Source: Ligula intestinalis
Lineage: Eukaryota > Platyhelminthes > Cestoda > Diphyllobothriidea > Diphyllobothriidae
Length of the DNA stretch: 64,000 nucleotides
Direction: 5' to 3'
Assembly: GCA_036362985.1 (NCBI GenBank)
Contig: JAYGXS010000003.1
Location: 80,518,945 to 80,582,944 of the forward strand
Positions within the stretch are counted from its first letter, which is position 1. The number at the start of each line of letters is the position of its first letter. The position numbers were made by a program, and so were the translations under genes. This document shows, one piece after another, positions 46,018 through 57,435 of the stretch. The notes under the pieces are model-generated. The model searched no databases. It worked only from the letters and a program-made list of their open reading frames with translations, and was not told the DNA's origin.

Positions 46018-46562
46018 GTTCAGTCACTTTCAGTCACTTTATTAAGGGAAGAAGGCTTTCGCCCTTGAGCTCCCTATTCATAACCAAAATCGCATAATAG
46101 GTCAACCGTAACAATAGTACATAATACAAATGTACAAATGTAGGCTCAACATCAGCGATAAGTGTGAGCCAGTTGCAAGGTGCTGCTACTGACACTTTGT
46201 TCATTATATCTGCCACAGTTTCTCAGCAAATGAGAATCAAGTTTGTGTTTAAAAATGTCAACAGTATCTAAGAGGACCACATCTTCCGGGAGTCCGTTCC
46301 ACGCTCCAATGACCCTCTGCGAGAAGGCGTTTCGTCGAACGTCGAAACGGGCCGGTTTCCTCTGTAGTTTAAAAGGATGACCTCGCAGATGGTCAGTCCA
46401 AGCCAATTCGAAGAAATCATCAAATTCTAGGGCGCGGTCTCGGCCTCTAACAATTCGGTAGGTTTGTATGAGGTCCCCGCGGAGTTGCCTATAATTGAGA
46501 GATCGAATTTCTGCCAAGGCCTCACAAATATGTGGGTTTATATCGCATAATTTTTTTCTTCC
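46018..46562 (-). pseudogene. CR1-like LINE 3' end with tandem tail
   Basis: The minus strand reads LNYRQLRGDLIQTYRIVRG, DHLRGHPFKL, AFSQRVIGAWNGLPEDVVLL and DIFKHKLD, the C-terminal end of a CR1-like ORF2, then a stop. The 3' tail ends in two copies of AAAGTGACTG (46020-46042), like the short tandem 3' ends of CR1-type elements. The rest of the element is cut off at about 46562, where an opposite-strand LINE starts. Confidence 0.8.
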
Positions 46563-47115
46563 AGCAATGAAGTTAAAAATATACCGCATGTTTGTTCATC
46601 CTATACTAGAATACTGCTGTCCGATTTTCGGTCTCATGACCCAGAATGACCGTAGTAAGATTGAAACGTTTCAGCGAGTTTTCACTCGTAAAATATTTTC
46701 TGTTTCTGGGTCTGGTATGTGTTACACAGAACGATGTCAGTTAGCAAACATTAAATTTCTTTGGGTAAGAAGACTCGAAGCTGGTATATGCTTTCTGTTT
46801 CACGTAAAAAATAGTCCTTATCTCCCACAAATTAACGCTCTCCTTCCGGTAGACTGACCTTACGCCTCTCGTAACTCTTCCATGATAATTTTACCACCCC
46901 GTAGCACAACGTCTAACCATTCTCGCTTTTTATCCTCCAAATATGCTTTTATTTGGAGCAACATTCCACTGGATATAAGGCTGTCTTCTACACTATCGAT
47001 TTTTAAAGGCAGATTACTTAAGCATTTAAATTTAGAGGAAATAAAGTCGTTATTGTCTGTTTCATTTCCAAACACGCAGGTTGTAGATTTTGTAAAGGGT
47101 CCTCCTGGCATTTGA
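46560..47115 (+). pseudogene. LINE reverse transcriptase C-terminal fragment
   Basis: The plus strand reads KLKIYRMFVHPILEYCCPIF, QNDRSKIETFQRVFTRKIF, one TGA (46855-46857), then in the same frame STTSNHSRFLSSKYAFIWSN and FKGRLLKHLN. This is the thumb and end of a LINE ORF2 distinct from the adjoining minus-strand one. Apart from the TGA the frame is open, so it is not very old. Confidence 0.75.
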
Positions 47116-48425
47116 AGCAGAGTCAAGCATACTTTCGAAGGGCTGCGAACTCTTTTCCGTGTTTGCAACATTCGCTGTGGTTTTTGAGGTCGCTATTAGT
47201 GGTTATCGCCAACTTTCCGATGGGCTCTGGAGTCAGGTGGGTCGCGTCTCGGTGATGTTGCCTTGACGTATACTGTCTTCTCCTGTTGTTTCTGGTGACC
47301 CCTTCTTAATTCAACGATATATTATTTTTTTCCCATAACCATAAAGGTCCCGAATCCTCAACATCAGGTCCAATCGAACCACGTCAAACCCTGTTACCTA
47401 TTAAGGCAGTTTTTTCTCCTACAGTTTCTTTGGAAATCAGTGGCCCGCTGAACTCATCCACCGATTAAGGCGTGTATTTTTTACTGCCGATGACAATTAT
47501 TTTAAAAGAGTTCACTGTTTGCCATTATTTATTTTTATTTTCACTGTAGCACTAAGTTTGTAACGACAGGGCCCCTTGGGCCTTAAACATACAAATTATT
47601 ATGATTATCGTGTCAATTACATTCTGGCTTTAGCTTAAACTTAAATTAATATATTTCGAACCAATTCACCTCAAACATCTCATAAGCCTTGCCGTAATTA
47701 GACTTATAATCCAATGTTGGTATATAAATAAAAAAAATATATTTTAGGTCCGGAGGACCTCATCATTGCTGTCGGACGGTGTCGTCATTGCACCAACAAC
47801 TTAGATTACGAATGCAACCGTGAACGAGCTAACATCAACCAGTATAATAAACCCTTTTTGTCCCAAGGAGCTTACACAGAATAGAGGACATTATTTTTAG
47901 CATATGCTAGTACTATTTTCTTCAAGAATTATGTAGAACCGCCTGTCTTAACTATCTGTTATCACATGTGTCGACGCCTCCAAGTTATTCTCTTGTGTTG
48001 CTTGATAAATACGCTAGCCTTTATAGAATAATTATGCGATTTGTGCGCTCTACAGTACGAAATAACGATTGAATGTATTCTGAAGTTTGCTCAGTCTGTT
48101 TTAATTTGCAAAACTCGCCGCGCTGTTTAATATTCCCAATTTTTCCTTTCCCACGATCTCCATTTTTCGGGTTTGAACTTACTCTGAAACTTGCAACTGT
48201 CCTATAAAATTGTGTCGTAGTTTTTATCTTGCCAGCAAAAAGCAATAGGGGAATGCGGAAAATTTGAATAATCCGGGGATTAATAATTTGGTTAACGAAA
48301 TATTTTAGAGCACTAATTTTCATGAATGTACTTTTCATCAAGAAATAATTGATAAACTGTTCTTCTGAGGGACTTAGTTGTTTGATGACTTCAAAATGAA
48401 AAGTGGAGGATCGTCGCGCTTCGAA
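47116..48425. other. No recognised gene
   Basis: Nothing supported. Confidence 0.4.
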
Positions 48426-48427
48426 AA

Positions 48428-48521
48428 AATTTCCGGTGGCGGGGTCGGGTTAATTATCCCGTCCCACATAATTTGACGGGGTCAGAACGGGGATTTCAAC
48501 CTGTCCTCCCGCCACCAGAAA
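48428..48521. mobile_element. Tiny MITE-like element, ~94 bp
   Basis: Ends are inverted: TTTCCGGTGGCGGG at the left and CCCGCCACCAGAAA at the right. Related ends occur at 49733 (TTTTCCGGTGGCGAGGAAAC) and within 29.96 kb. Confidence 0.55.
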
Positions 48522-48720
48522 ATACTTTTGCTGCAGGACGCCCTCTTATTTCGCATTGTAGCTCCCGAATCGATGATTTTTTTAGAGAACAAGGTCACTT
48601 ATGATTTATTGATAAAAAGTAGATTTCGAATAACATGTACTACAAGCGCATTTTCTGCATCAAAATTCCTCATCTACGGATTTCCACACATTCCCCTGTG
48701 CTGGCAGAGTGCAGGCGTAT

Positions 48721-48768
48721 AGTTTATTAAAAAGCGGGTATATTAATTAACCCGCTTTTGAATAAACT
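48721..48768 (+). other. 19-bp hairpin
   Basis: AGTTTATTAAAAAGCGGGT (48721-48739) and ACCCGCTTTTGAATAAACT (48750-48768) pair with one mismatch around a 10-base loop. It directly abuts the inverted-repeat element that starts at 48769. Confidence 0.8.
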
Positions 48769-49450
48769 CCCTGATAGAAAAACGCTAGCGCCGTCGCGCT
48801 ATTCTGTCCCGGCGTTGCGCGTAGACACATGCACACCCAGGTGCAGCTGCGCATGCGAGAAGCGTTCCTTGTCGGCGCCACCCCCTGTGACAGGGGGATG
48901 CCATTCCCCCTCTAGTCAGCCCGCAGCGCCTACACGCTCCTCTCCTGGGCAATCACCGCCCATTCATGTCACGCGTGAGTGCAAGTCTGGCGTAGCCTAA
49001 TCGATTATTGTTGTAGCTGGCGCAGGCATCCGACGTTAGAATTTAAAATGTGAAACTGACATGGCACGGCTGAGATGAATCCTATTCTGCGTGCACCTGA
49101 TTAGCCCTCCCACTTGCACCTGTCAATGTGTTAAAGTTGTCAACCCTCCGTCTGCATCGACCAGATACAACTTGGCCCGCATTTCAGGCGTGGGATGCCT
49201 GCGGCAAATCAATGCACTCCCATGTGACATGGAGGGGAGGGCATAGGATGAAGGATGGGTGAGAATTATGTTGGCACTGTGGACCAGCCATACTATGGCG
49301 CATTGGCATCCCCCCTGTCGAAGATGGTGACGCCAAGTCGGAACGCTTCAGGCATGCGCAGCTACGCCCGGGTGTGCATGTATGCTTGTTCGCACAACAG
49401 GGACAGAATAGCGTGACGGCGCTAGGCGACTTCGCGTTTTTCTATCAGGG
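48769..49450. mobile_element. Inverted-repeat (MITE-like) element, 682 bp
   Basis: Left arm 48769-48945 and right arm about 49275-49450 are inverted copies ending CCCTGATAGAAAAACGC. Shared blocks include CTAGCGCCGTC, GCGCATGC and GGGGGATGCCA. There is no coding centre. TTAATTAAC lies just outside both ends. It is non-autonomous; superfamily unknown. Confidence 0.75.
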
Positions 49451-51485
49451 TTATACGTGTTAATTAACACAGTTAAAATTGTGCAGAGTTTGATAGCCAA
49501 CGGACTGATACATAATCCTGCGATACTTTAGCAAAATGAAATTCATTGAAGAATTTTAGAAATTATTATTACTCAAATATTGCTCTGCCATAACGTGTAC
49601 AGGGCAACGGGGAAATCCAGGAATGAAGAATTTAGATTGACAAACTATATATATTTACAGTACATACTTTCAAAATCTACCTCGTCCTCTGACAGAACAA
49701 TGAGAAAAAGATAGCGCCCCACTGTGAAAACCTTTTTCCGGTGGCGAGGAAACGGCTTGAAATCCCCGTCTTCAGCCCCATCCGCTACATGGGCATGGGC
49801 ACGAGGGAAGTTGCCAAATTTAATGCAGTTTACATTTCTTTTAATCAAAGAGACTTTAATGTCTCAGTGCACATTTGTGCATGCGTAATTTCGTCAGCAG
49901 ACCTTGGCCGGGCTTATATTTACCGCACTTGTGATTCAAGCCCACATTCTGCGCGGATCGAACACGTTTAAGACTAATGCTTGAACTTATTTAAAATATT
50001 ACTAGTGTCATATATTACAACAAATTGGCCAGCCATGCTTCTAAAATTCAAGATATGGATGGTACACCTAGAACTAGGACAATTCTTAGAACTGTCAGAG
50101 GCCTTTTAGTGTGTCTGTGAAACTTCTAGGCTGAGTATAGAAATTTTTCACACACTGAAATGATCTCTGTTTTATTTGATTATTTTTCTTAAAGAACTAC
50201 ATAACAAATATTTTTGTTTTTAAGACTTTTTAATTATGTTAGATGTTGAAAAGATCGTGCAATTACATGTAAACACAAACAGTACTGTTGTCAAAGAATG
50301 AAATATAAACAAGAACCGGAGAGTTCAAGAAAAAATTCCAAGATCTTGTGGCACGGAACTCAGATTATGTGCACTTTCATTTTGGAATAGTCCTCAGTTA
50401 ACTGGGATTACTGAACATTTTAAGATTTCTTTTTTTTCAAATAGAACATAAAAGGAAAAATTATGTTGCTGCAAACGTCGTATTTTCTCCATAAATTAAA
50501 CACATTATTAAAATTATAAACGCTCAGTCTAAGCAATAATTATTGCTCGATTAACGATATTAAGGACGACAACTTTTTGTCGAAATTGTTGAACACCTAC
50601 TCAAAAATAGTAAAAAATGGCTTTGGATTATACATTTGACTGAGTAAAAGCATTTTCTATCTGACGGCAAATTATCGAGCCCCATTCTAGGGAGCTATCG
50701 TATTCAGACCGCAAATGCATTTTTATCTCAAATTTGCAAAGATAAACTCATAAGTTCGGGAATAATATTTCCGAATCTGCTAACATTTCTGAGCTTTGCG
50801 TTTTCATTATTACCATTAACGCTGCTATTTACGTTAAATTAAATGTATTTATTCAGCTTACTACCATAAAAGTATAAGAAACCGCACACCGTATACACTA
50901 ATAGATCTGGTTTAAGGGAATATTTTCAATAAATGAATTGCAAAATTTGGCACAAAACCCGTGGACTGAGCAGGTAGTATTTCTTCTAACATTCTTCTAA
51001 ACTATTGGAAAACTTTTTTTTATTCATGCCTGTAGAATGCAGATAAATTTCGAATTACTGGAGGATGCGGGCAATGTTAGACCGACAACATGTGAACGAA
51101 GAGGAGTCCACTCAAAGAAGCCCACTTGTAGACAGCGCCTTGTTCTACAGGATGGCTCGATACCACCACCTCCGATCCGCTTGCGTCTTGAGGAGGCAGT
51201 GAAAAATGCCCAGCGCGGCCGTGAGGATCATTTCCTCCGAAGAGAAATATATGAACCTCCTACACGAAATTTCAAAAAAATTTATATATCAGACAGAAAT
51301 GGGGGTATTCCTCTGCAGCGCGAATCCAACCAGATTGAAAGGTACGGCCCTATGGTATTTTGTTTTCTGCAAAGTTAAAAATATATCCAGATGCTCTTGC
51401 ACTTATGCAAGATCTCTTCACGTTTAGGGATAAAAACATTATAAGCAGAGGAAAATTTATGAAAAAGGCAAGATAGACTTGACTG
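49451..51485. other. AT-rich, no recognised gene
   Basis: Contains one end of the tiny MITE family at 49733-49775. The 113-aa plus ORF at 51037-51378 is not recognised. Confidence 0.4.
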
Positions 51486-51489
51486 GCGA

Positions 51490-51580
51490 CGCATGGCTTA
51501 ACAGCAGTCATCAGCCAGCCATGGCTCGAACCCGCAACCATCGATCTAACCACTGCACCACGAGTGTGTCGTCCTGAGGG
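51490..51580 (-). mobile_element. tRNA-derived SINE head
   Basis: The minus strand has TGGTGCAGTGG (51550-51560), a good pol III A box, and GGTTCGAGCC (51523-51532), a good B box. The spacing is shorter than in a true tRNA, and flanking stems do not form an acceptor. Downstream the sequence continues as SINE body. Some plus-strand similarity to repeat C appears at about 51690-51750 (GTGCATCATCTGGGGTTGG). Confidence 0.65.
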
Positions 51581-53685
51581 TTGCAATCGGGAATAGTAAC
51601 TTTGGTGTTTGGATGATCACGACCGGTTACGGGACTTAGTCGTCCTTGGCGACTCTGCCGGCAGCCACAGTTTGCGGATTAGAGACTCGAGAAGTGCATC
51701 ATCTGGGGTTGGATATGGCTGGTCTATGACTGCATTATTATCTTTTCCCTGAGTATATTTCAGTAGGAGAAAAAAGTTGCGTAGGATGTCTCAAAGTCAT
51801 GCTCAGGTCTCTCCTCAGCGTATGAAAATTGTTCCTTTAAACCTGGTTGGCCCAATTCAACCGTTTTTTAATTCTATATATGTGCGTGTGCGTGATCACG
51901 AACCTCGGCCTCTCACTCGATGTCTGCATGCGAGCGTATAGAGAACGCCGTGAACACCTCTCTCCCAAACTTCAGACCGTCATAAATGTACGAGGGGCTC
52001 CTCCTGTTATCTTGCTGTGTTTTCGTAATTATCCATTTAGTGATATTCCCTGCGGATATCAAGATGTGGCATGGCAGCCACCTGACCCCTCCCCAAACAC
52101 AAAATCCTGGTCCATTCCAGTTTCATCTGGTACGTTTGCTAAGTTTCCGTTTGGCAAGGCTCACGAAAACCGCAAACCAGTCCTGTAGGGAAGCCCACTC
52201 ATGTCTAGGTTTTGTCTGCCTGCGTTACGAGTCTCGCATGAAGATTTCCTTAGCTCACATCTGCATGTCAGGACGCCTTATTCATTTTAGCGCATCCCTC
52301 TGTAAACCAGATCGTCCCGCTAATTCTGAGTTTTTATCCGCGTGCATCATTTGATGGGTATTTTGCGAGTCTTTATTCCCTGCTGTGCAGGAAGTGTTGA
52401 ACTAAATTATGCACAGTACACACTGCCAGCCGGGTTTGATTTCGGTTCTAAAGTGCCATTTGGAGCAGTTTTATTTCGGAAATCCAGGCCAAGATTTCGA
52501 ATTTGCAAAATATAGGTACCGTTTTCACGTCAACCATAACCCGTACTTAGGCTCATATTTGTTAAATTTGCTCTTTTAGAGAATGCTTTTACACTCTTTT
52601 GCTATACTATTTGTTTGTTAGGAGTTTTTTCATTTGATAGAATGGAAAACGATTGTCGCTTTGGCAACGTCACAGACCGTCCAGTAGCACGCGTCAGCTG
52701 GTCACGCCCACTCCTTCCTAGGAACAGAATGTAAAATCCACATTTGAACTAAATTGCCCTTAACTTCCTGGGTCACGATGATAAATCCACGGAAAAATAG
52801 CCCGCCCTTATGGTAATTGATGGATAATTAGTAATAACCGCTATCTTCCCGAGGTGTTTTCCACGATCAGACGTCATGTTTGGAACTAATTCTTCATATC
52901 CAAACATGCCCTGCTAGTAAGCTCTACCGCAAAAAATGAACCAACCCGCTTTTAACATTTAGAAAAGGAAAACTTGAAGCGGCGCCTGCATTCTAGTTGG
53001 TTGACTGACGATAGCGAAGTACAATTCTTAATATTTAATTAATTTCAAATAGTTTCTGAGGTAAATACGATATTCTTATAAAAGAGAAACACATGATTGC
53101 GTTGTAAACAAGATGAAGACCTGATCTCCGGAACGGCAATTTTATTCTTCTGCGCCTTCGGCTTCACATGAAAAACCATCGTTAGAGAAAATAAGAAAGC
53201 AACAAACGTTGGCTACGCGTAATAATAGGTGAGAAGGGGTGGCATTTGTGATTGGTCCATGTTCACACCATCTTATCCTGTTTTTCTCCCTGGCGCGCGT
53301 CCCTGGAGTTACGGAGTATGACCTTGACGTGGCAGCCTGCTTGATTTAACAGACAATGGGCCGTGGTTTCTGATTGCGAGCACGGATAGCAAAATAACAG
53401 GGCGGTATATCCACATGCCTGTTGATGGAGTTGGAGTGTAATACCCAGGCTTCTAGTAGCCCAATCCCCGTCTTATTAGTGGCGCGTGCCATTATCCATG
53501 TGCCCGAGAAGTCGAATTAGTGGTCTTCTTCCAGAGTGTGGGTAGCGATCTGGGACAGTGGGTCGCCTCTCCACACCACCCATTTGTATTTCGTTATTCG
53601 CAAGCTAATTCGTTGCTCGGACTGCCCCGTATAATGCGAAGAACTCATAATTTTTTTCGGAGTAGCAATATTCCCGAAAAAAAGA
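51581..53685. other. No recognised gene
   Basis: Nothing supported beyond the repeat C-like piece near 51.7 kb. Confidence 0.4.
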
Positions 53686-53689
53686 AAAT

Positions 53690-54110
53690 GAGCAAATATC
53701 GAGATTTAATGTCAACCGAGTAAAGTAAATAAGAGAATAAGATGAATAAAACGGATAGCCATTAACTTAAAAAAAAACCAATTCACCTGCTAATCAGGAT
53801 AAACTACCTCGAGAAACTATTCGTAAATGCAGTCTAACACCTATTCAACTACCGGCTGTTTGAATCCGTGAGTGCCAAAATATTATTTCAAGAATTCGAT
53901 ATGATATGTTAAACAAGTCGAGACAGGGCTGATTCAAGCGAAGCGTTTTTGCTTGATTTCGTGAATAAGGACGTCTGTGAAAGGAAATCTTTCATGGGCC
54001 ACATCCAAGTATGCTTGTTGATGACTAAGCAATTTGAATCAACCAACACGTGCCCTCAAACACATACTTATTTCTATTAGCAACAATGGTATTTTTCCGA
54101 CAAACGGAGG
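53690..54110 (+). repeat. Direct repeat D, copy 1
   Basis: ATTTAATGTCAACCGAGTAA, AATTCGATATGAT, TTTCATGGGCCAC and GCCCTCAAACACATACTTAT recur in order at 54905-55385. Copies are clearly diverged. Confidence 0.6.
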
Positions 54111-54165
54111 GTTAGAGCGTTCACTTCTGGCCAGAGAAAAGCGAGTTCGAAACTCGAGTGTGGCG
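54105..54165 (+). other. tRNA-like segment
   Basis: GTTAGAGCG and GAGTTCGAAACTC are spaced like pol III A and B boxes. No complete cloverleaf could be drawn, so a SINE head is more likely than a tRNA. Confidence 0.35.
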
Positions 54166-54904
54166 GCAATTTCCGCTGCTACATTGGAGTTGACCTACCG
54201 CCAACTTATGACGCCCAAAAAGGCAGAAAAGCTTCGTGAGTGTGGTCTCCGTTTGTCGGTAAAATATCTTCGTTACTTATAGTTAGCATAGGCAATTGGG
54301 GTTCCAATTAGCTCGCAACCATGACATTGGACCAGGGTGGGTACATCCTGAAACATTTTTTTTTTTACTTATTTCTTTCTGTCTGGAATGGTTCCCTAAA
54401 ATTACTGTTGCCTTTTTGATAACGGCGGATTCCTTAGATTCCCTAAGAGCAAATAGTTTTTCTGGATCTGGGGTCAAGGCAAACATCTTGCGTAATATTG
54501 TTCGAATTTAAAAACAGCCTTCCGACGGCACATTTATTTTTAACCAGAGCAAAGTCCATTAAATGTTTACGAATGATTTCCAGCATAAAACAGGTAGAAC
54601 ACACGATGGGATTTTAGGTGGTCGATGAATATCATAGCGGATTTATTTGGGAAATAATTTGTGTTCTCGAAGATTACATATTGACGATTTTGGTGTAACT
54701 GGCTGATGGAAGACATTCATAAAATTGAAATTCTTTCGAACGGCGAGATATAGTTAATGATATAACTCAGAAGCTGTTCATAGATTAACGAAAGATCTCT
54801 GGTCAATCAGAACGCATCCTTTAGGGAAATGACGACAAAAAATGAAGAAATTGAAGGTAATAATGATTTGGTTTGGAGTAGAAATCTTCCTTAGAGAAAC
54901 AAGA
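54166..54904. other. No recognised gene
   Basis: Nothing supported. Confidence 0.4.
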
Positions 54905-55385
54905 ACCTCAAAATCGCGAAATTTAATGTTAATTGAGTAAAGTAGAATTTGGGAAGCCAATAAAGCCTGTCCGTACAAAAAACATTAAATCGATAAAACA
55001 AAAGATACTTGTCAAATTAAAAAAAGTGATTTTAGTTCTCATCATGATAAACATCGTGCAGCAATTGGTCCGAAATTCAGTACAGCAGCTAATCAGCTAC
55101 CGGTTGTTTGACTACGTATATTTCAAAAGGGTATTGAGAAAATTCGATATGATTTTTTTGATTTTGCACAAATATAAATATGGTGGATGTCAGCAACGTA
55201 TTTTCACTTGATCTTGCAAATTAGTGCATGCGCAAAATAAATTTTTCATGGGCCACTTTCCAGGAGGTGGGTAGTGGACTAAAAAAGTAAAATAGGCTTA
55301 CCAAATGCCCTCAGATGCATACTTATTTCCATCTGCGGAAAACCTTTTTCCTAAGAATATTTTTGGCTTTTCGACAACGGTAGAT
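54905..55385 (+). repeat. Direct repeat D, copy 2
   Basis: ATTTAATGTTAATTGAGTAA, AATTCGATATGAT, TTTCATGGGCCAC and GCCCTCAGATGCATACTTAT. It lies about 1.2 kb from copy 1 and ends close to a hammerhead-like motif. Confidence 0.6.
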
Positions 55386-55400
55386 TCTGCTGAGTTTCTG

Positions 55401-55455
55401 CCATCGTCTCTGATGATGGATCCACGATGGATTCTTAAACATCAGGTGAATAAAA
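55401..55455 (+). ncRNA. Hammerhead-like motif, solo copy
   Basis: CTGATGA (55410-55416), hairpin GGATCC/GGATTC (55418-55434), then TAAACATC where GAAACGTC is expected, then AGGTGAATAAA. Stem I pairs TCGTCT with AGGTGA. The G12 position is U, which should block catalysis. Downstream ACGATCACATC matches other copies. Confidence 0.55.
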
Positions 55456-57230
55456 TGCTCTTTGCAACGATCACATCAGCCTCTCCTCCGTTGAGTTCCG
55501 GCTTAGTCTCGAAGTTTCAATGTCCGCGTTCTCAATCGGCCCTCGAATATTTTGGGTCGCGTTGTTCGTATTTATGAAAATTCTCACTGAAAATATACTA
55601 ATCGTGTCAAAACCTAGTTTCGCTGCCTGTCATATTACCGTTTAACGCTTGTCTTTCGTCTGCACGAGGTCGCGTTTCAGCCCATGCAACAACTATTTAT
55701 GTAAACAAAACTCTGCTAATCATAGAATCACGCTGGTAAGCGCATGTCAGACCCGCGTGATCACCACTCCGCTACTCATGCCACCCAAAATGGACCCCTT
55801 CTGACCCACAAGTATGCTGCCAACTGACGGAAATCTGCTCCATGTAAACAATAAATTGGCATTTACTACTCCTTCACTTCTTTTATCAGTTGGGAGAAAA
55901 TTTACCGGGTGTAACTGAATTTTCTTTGATTTCTTATGACCCCGAAAAAGCCGTCATTTAAGCATTTCGCCAGCATTCTTCTTTATGCGGATAGTAAGTG
56001 CTGTGTCGCATTTATTATTTTTTTATCTTTACTGCATTCTATTTGCATGGTTTAGAGGAATCGGGCGGTTGTTTTATTAATTGGCTTCAATGTGGAGCGT
56101 TTTCCCTGTTAAAAAGTTAAAGCACGCAGATGACGCAGTTGAGCAATATTTTGGATCCAATAAGTGCTGCATTAGTTGGTTGCTTTAAATTACCTGTCGG
56201 ACTTAGTGTGAAGATTATAAATACTGACTTTGCCTTAGTCACAGAAAAAATACTTACGTTTTGTACAACCCCTTCGTTTTGCACAAATGAATGCCTTGTT
56301 GCTGAGCAATATTTTTAAGGAGCCGAAACCTTACCGCATTATGCCCCTTATACCAGGGAGTCTTCAAATCAGACATTTTTAAAACGGTTCGAATTGCCAT
56401 AATGGTTTCATTAAATTTTCTTCGGCACAGCGCAAAATCTGCTTCGTCTTTTACTTCTTTTGAAATTAATCAGACCTTACGTTCAAGAGACACTTTTAAG
56501 TTTTTAAATCCGCTTATTGCCATCTTGTATGCAATTATTTTTTCAATGTCTTACCTGTCCCAACTGAAAATGCTCTTTTTATTGGTGGATATCTCATTGG
56601 ATGTCGAATTTGTAAAGATACTTTTCTGGGGCCCTGCATGCCTTAAGAATATTGGGTTTACTAAAATGTAAGGTTGTAAATGCAAGATACTCAGTTCCAA
56701 GTACAAGTGTACGCCCTCGAATCCCGAGTTTTAAAGTTTACGCTCCACTAAGCTTTGCCTATTGTGGAAAACGGAATTGTATGGATAGGGCGCGTTTAGC
56801 CAAGTTATTTTTGTGTTTCAGTTAAAGTACTTACGCTCTTCCAGAATGGCTACAAAAAATCCCCTTTCAAGCGGCGTTTCATCACACTGCGTCGTCCTCA
56901 TATGTGTGCGGCAAAGCAGCCCTAAAACTAACATGAAAACTCTGAAATGTGTGATGTTGTTTCGCACAAATGAAGTGAGCTATTTTCTCGAATGCTTCCA
57001 AAATAAAAACCACAGCAGAACTAAATACGTGTTAAAACAGAACTTTTTAAACGCATACCCAAACAGGCAAAGTTGCTGCCTCTCTCCCCTACTTATACAG
57101 AATTAAGTGGAAATAACGTGAATTTTCAGATTTATTTGTGTTACCTTTGATTGAAAATCAATAAGTGGAATACAAATAGAGGCAAGGGTTTGCATCCGAG
57201 GTATTTGTCTAGAAGAAGAAATCGTTGCGC
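55456..57230. other. No recognised gene
   Basis: Nothing supported. Confidence 0.4.
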
Positions 57231-57245
57231 TCACCGAAATCGTAA

Positions 57246-57300
57246 TTTTATTCATCTGAGAGTTCGGGCTCTTGTGTGAGTCCATCATCAGGGATAAACC
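57246..57300 (-). ncRNA. Hammerhead-like motif at PLE 3' end
   Basis: On the minus strand: TTTATC then C, CTGATGA (57285-57291), hairpin GGACTC/GAGCCC, GAAC, TCTC, A, then GATGAATAAA. Stem I pairs TTTATC with GATGAA, six to seven pairs. The A after GAA is C. It lies 135 bases downstream of the PLE GIY-YIG end, the expected place. Confidence 0.6.
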
Positions 57301-57369
57301 GTCAACGAAAAGCGAGCAGCAGTTATAAGGGGCAGGAACCAATCAACTGTTACAGGGGAAGGGCGGGAT

Positions 57370-57432
57370 GGCGTAGAGTAGGGTGGGGGGGGGGGGAGGG
57401 GAGGGGGGGGGAAAAGGGGGGGGGGGGGGGGA
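57370..57432 (+). repeat. Long G-rich run
   Basis: Runs of 9 to 17 G broken by single A or AAAA, between the PLE coding end and its hammerhead-like motif. Quadruplex formation on the plus strand is plausible. As a C-run it would be part of the PLE transcript. Confidence 0.85.
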
Positions 57433-57435
57433 GAC

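Noticed and set aside
54105..54165. A functional tRNA gene
   Set aside because: No acceptor or anticodon stem could be built; only the promoter-like boxes remain.
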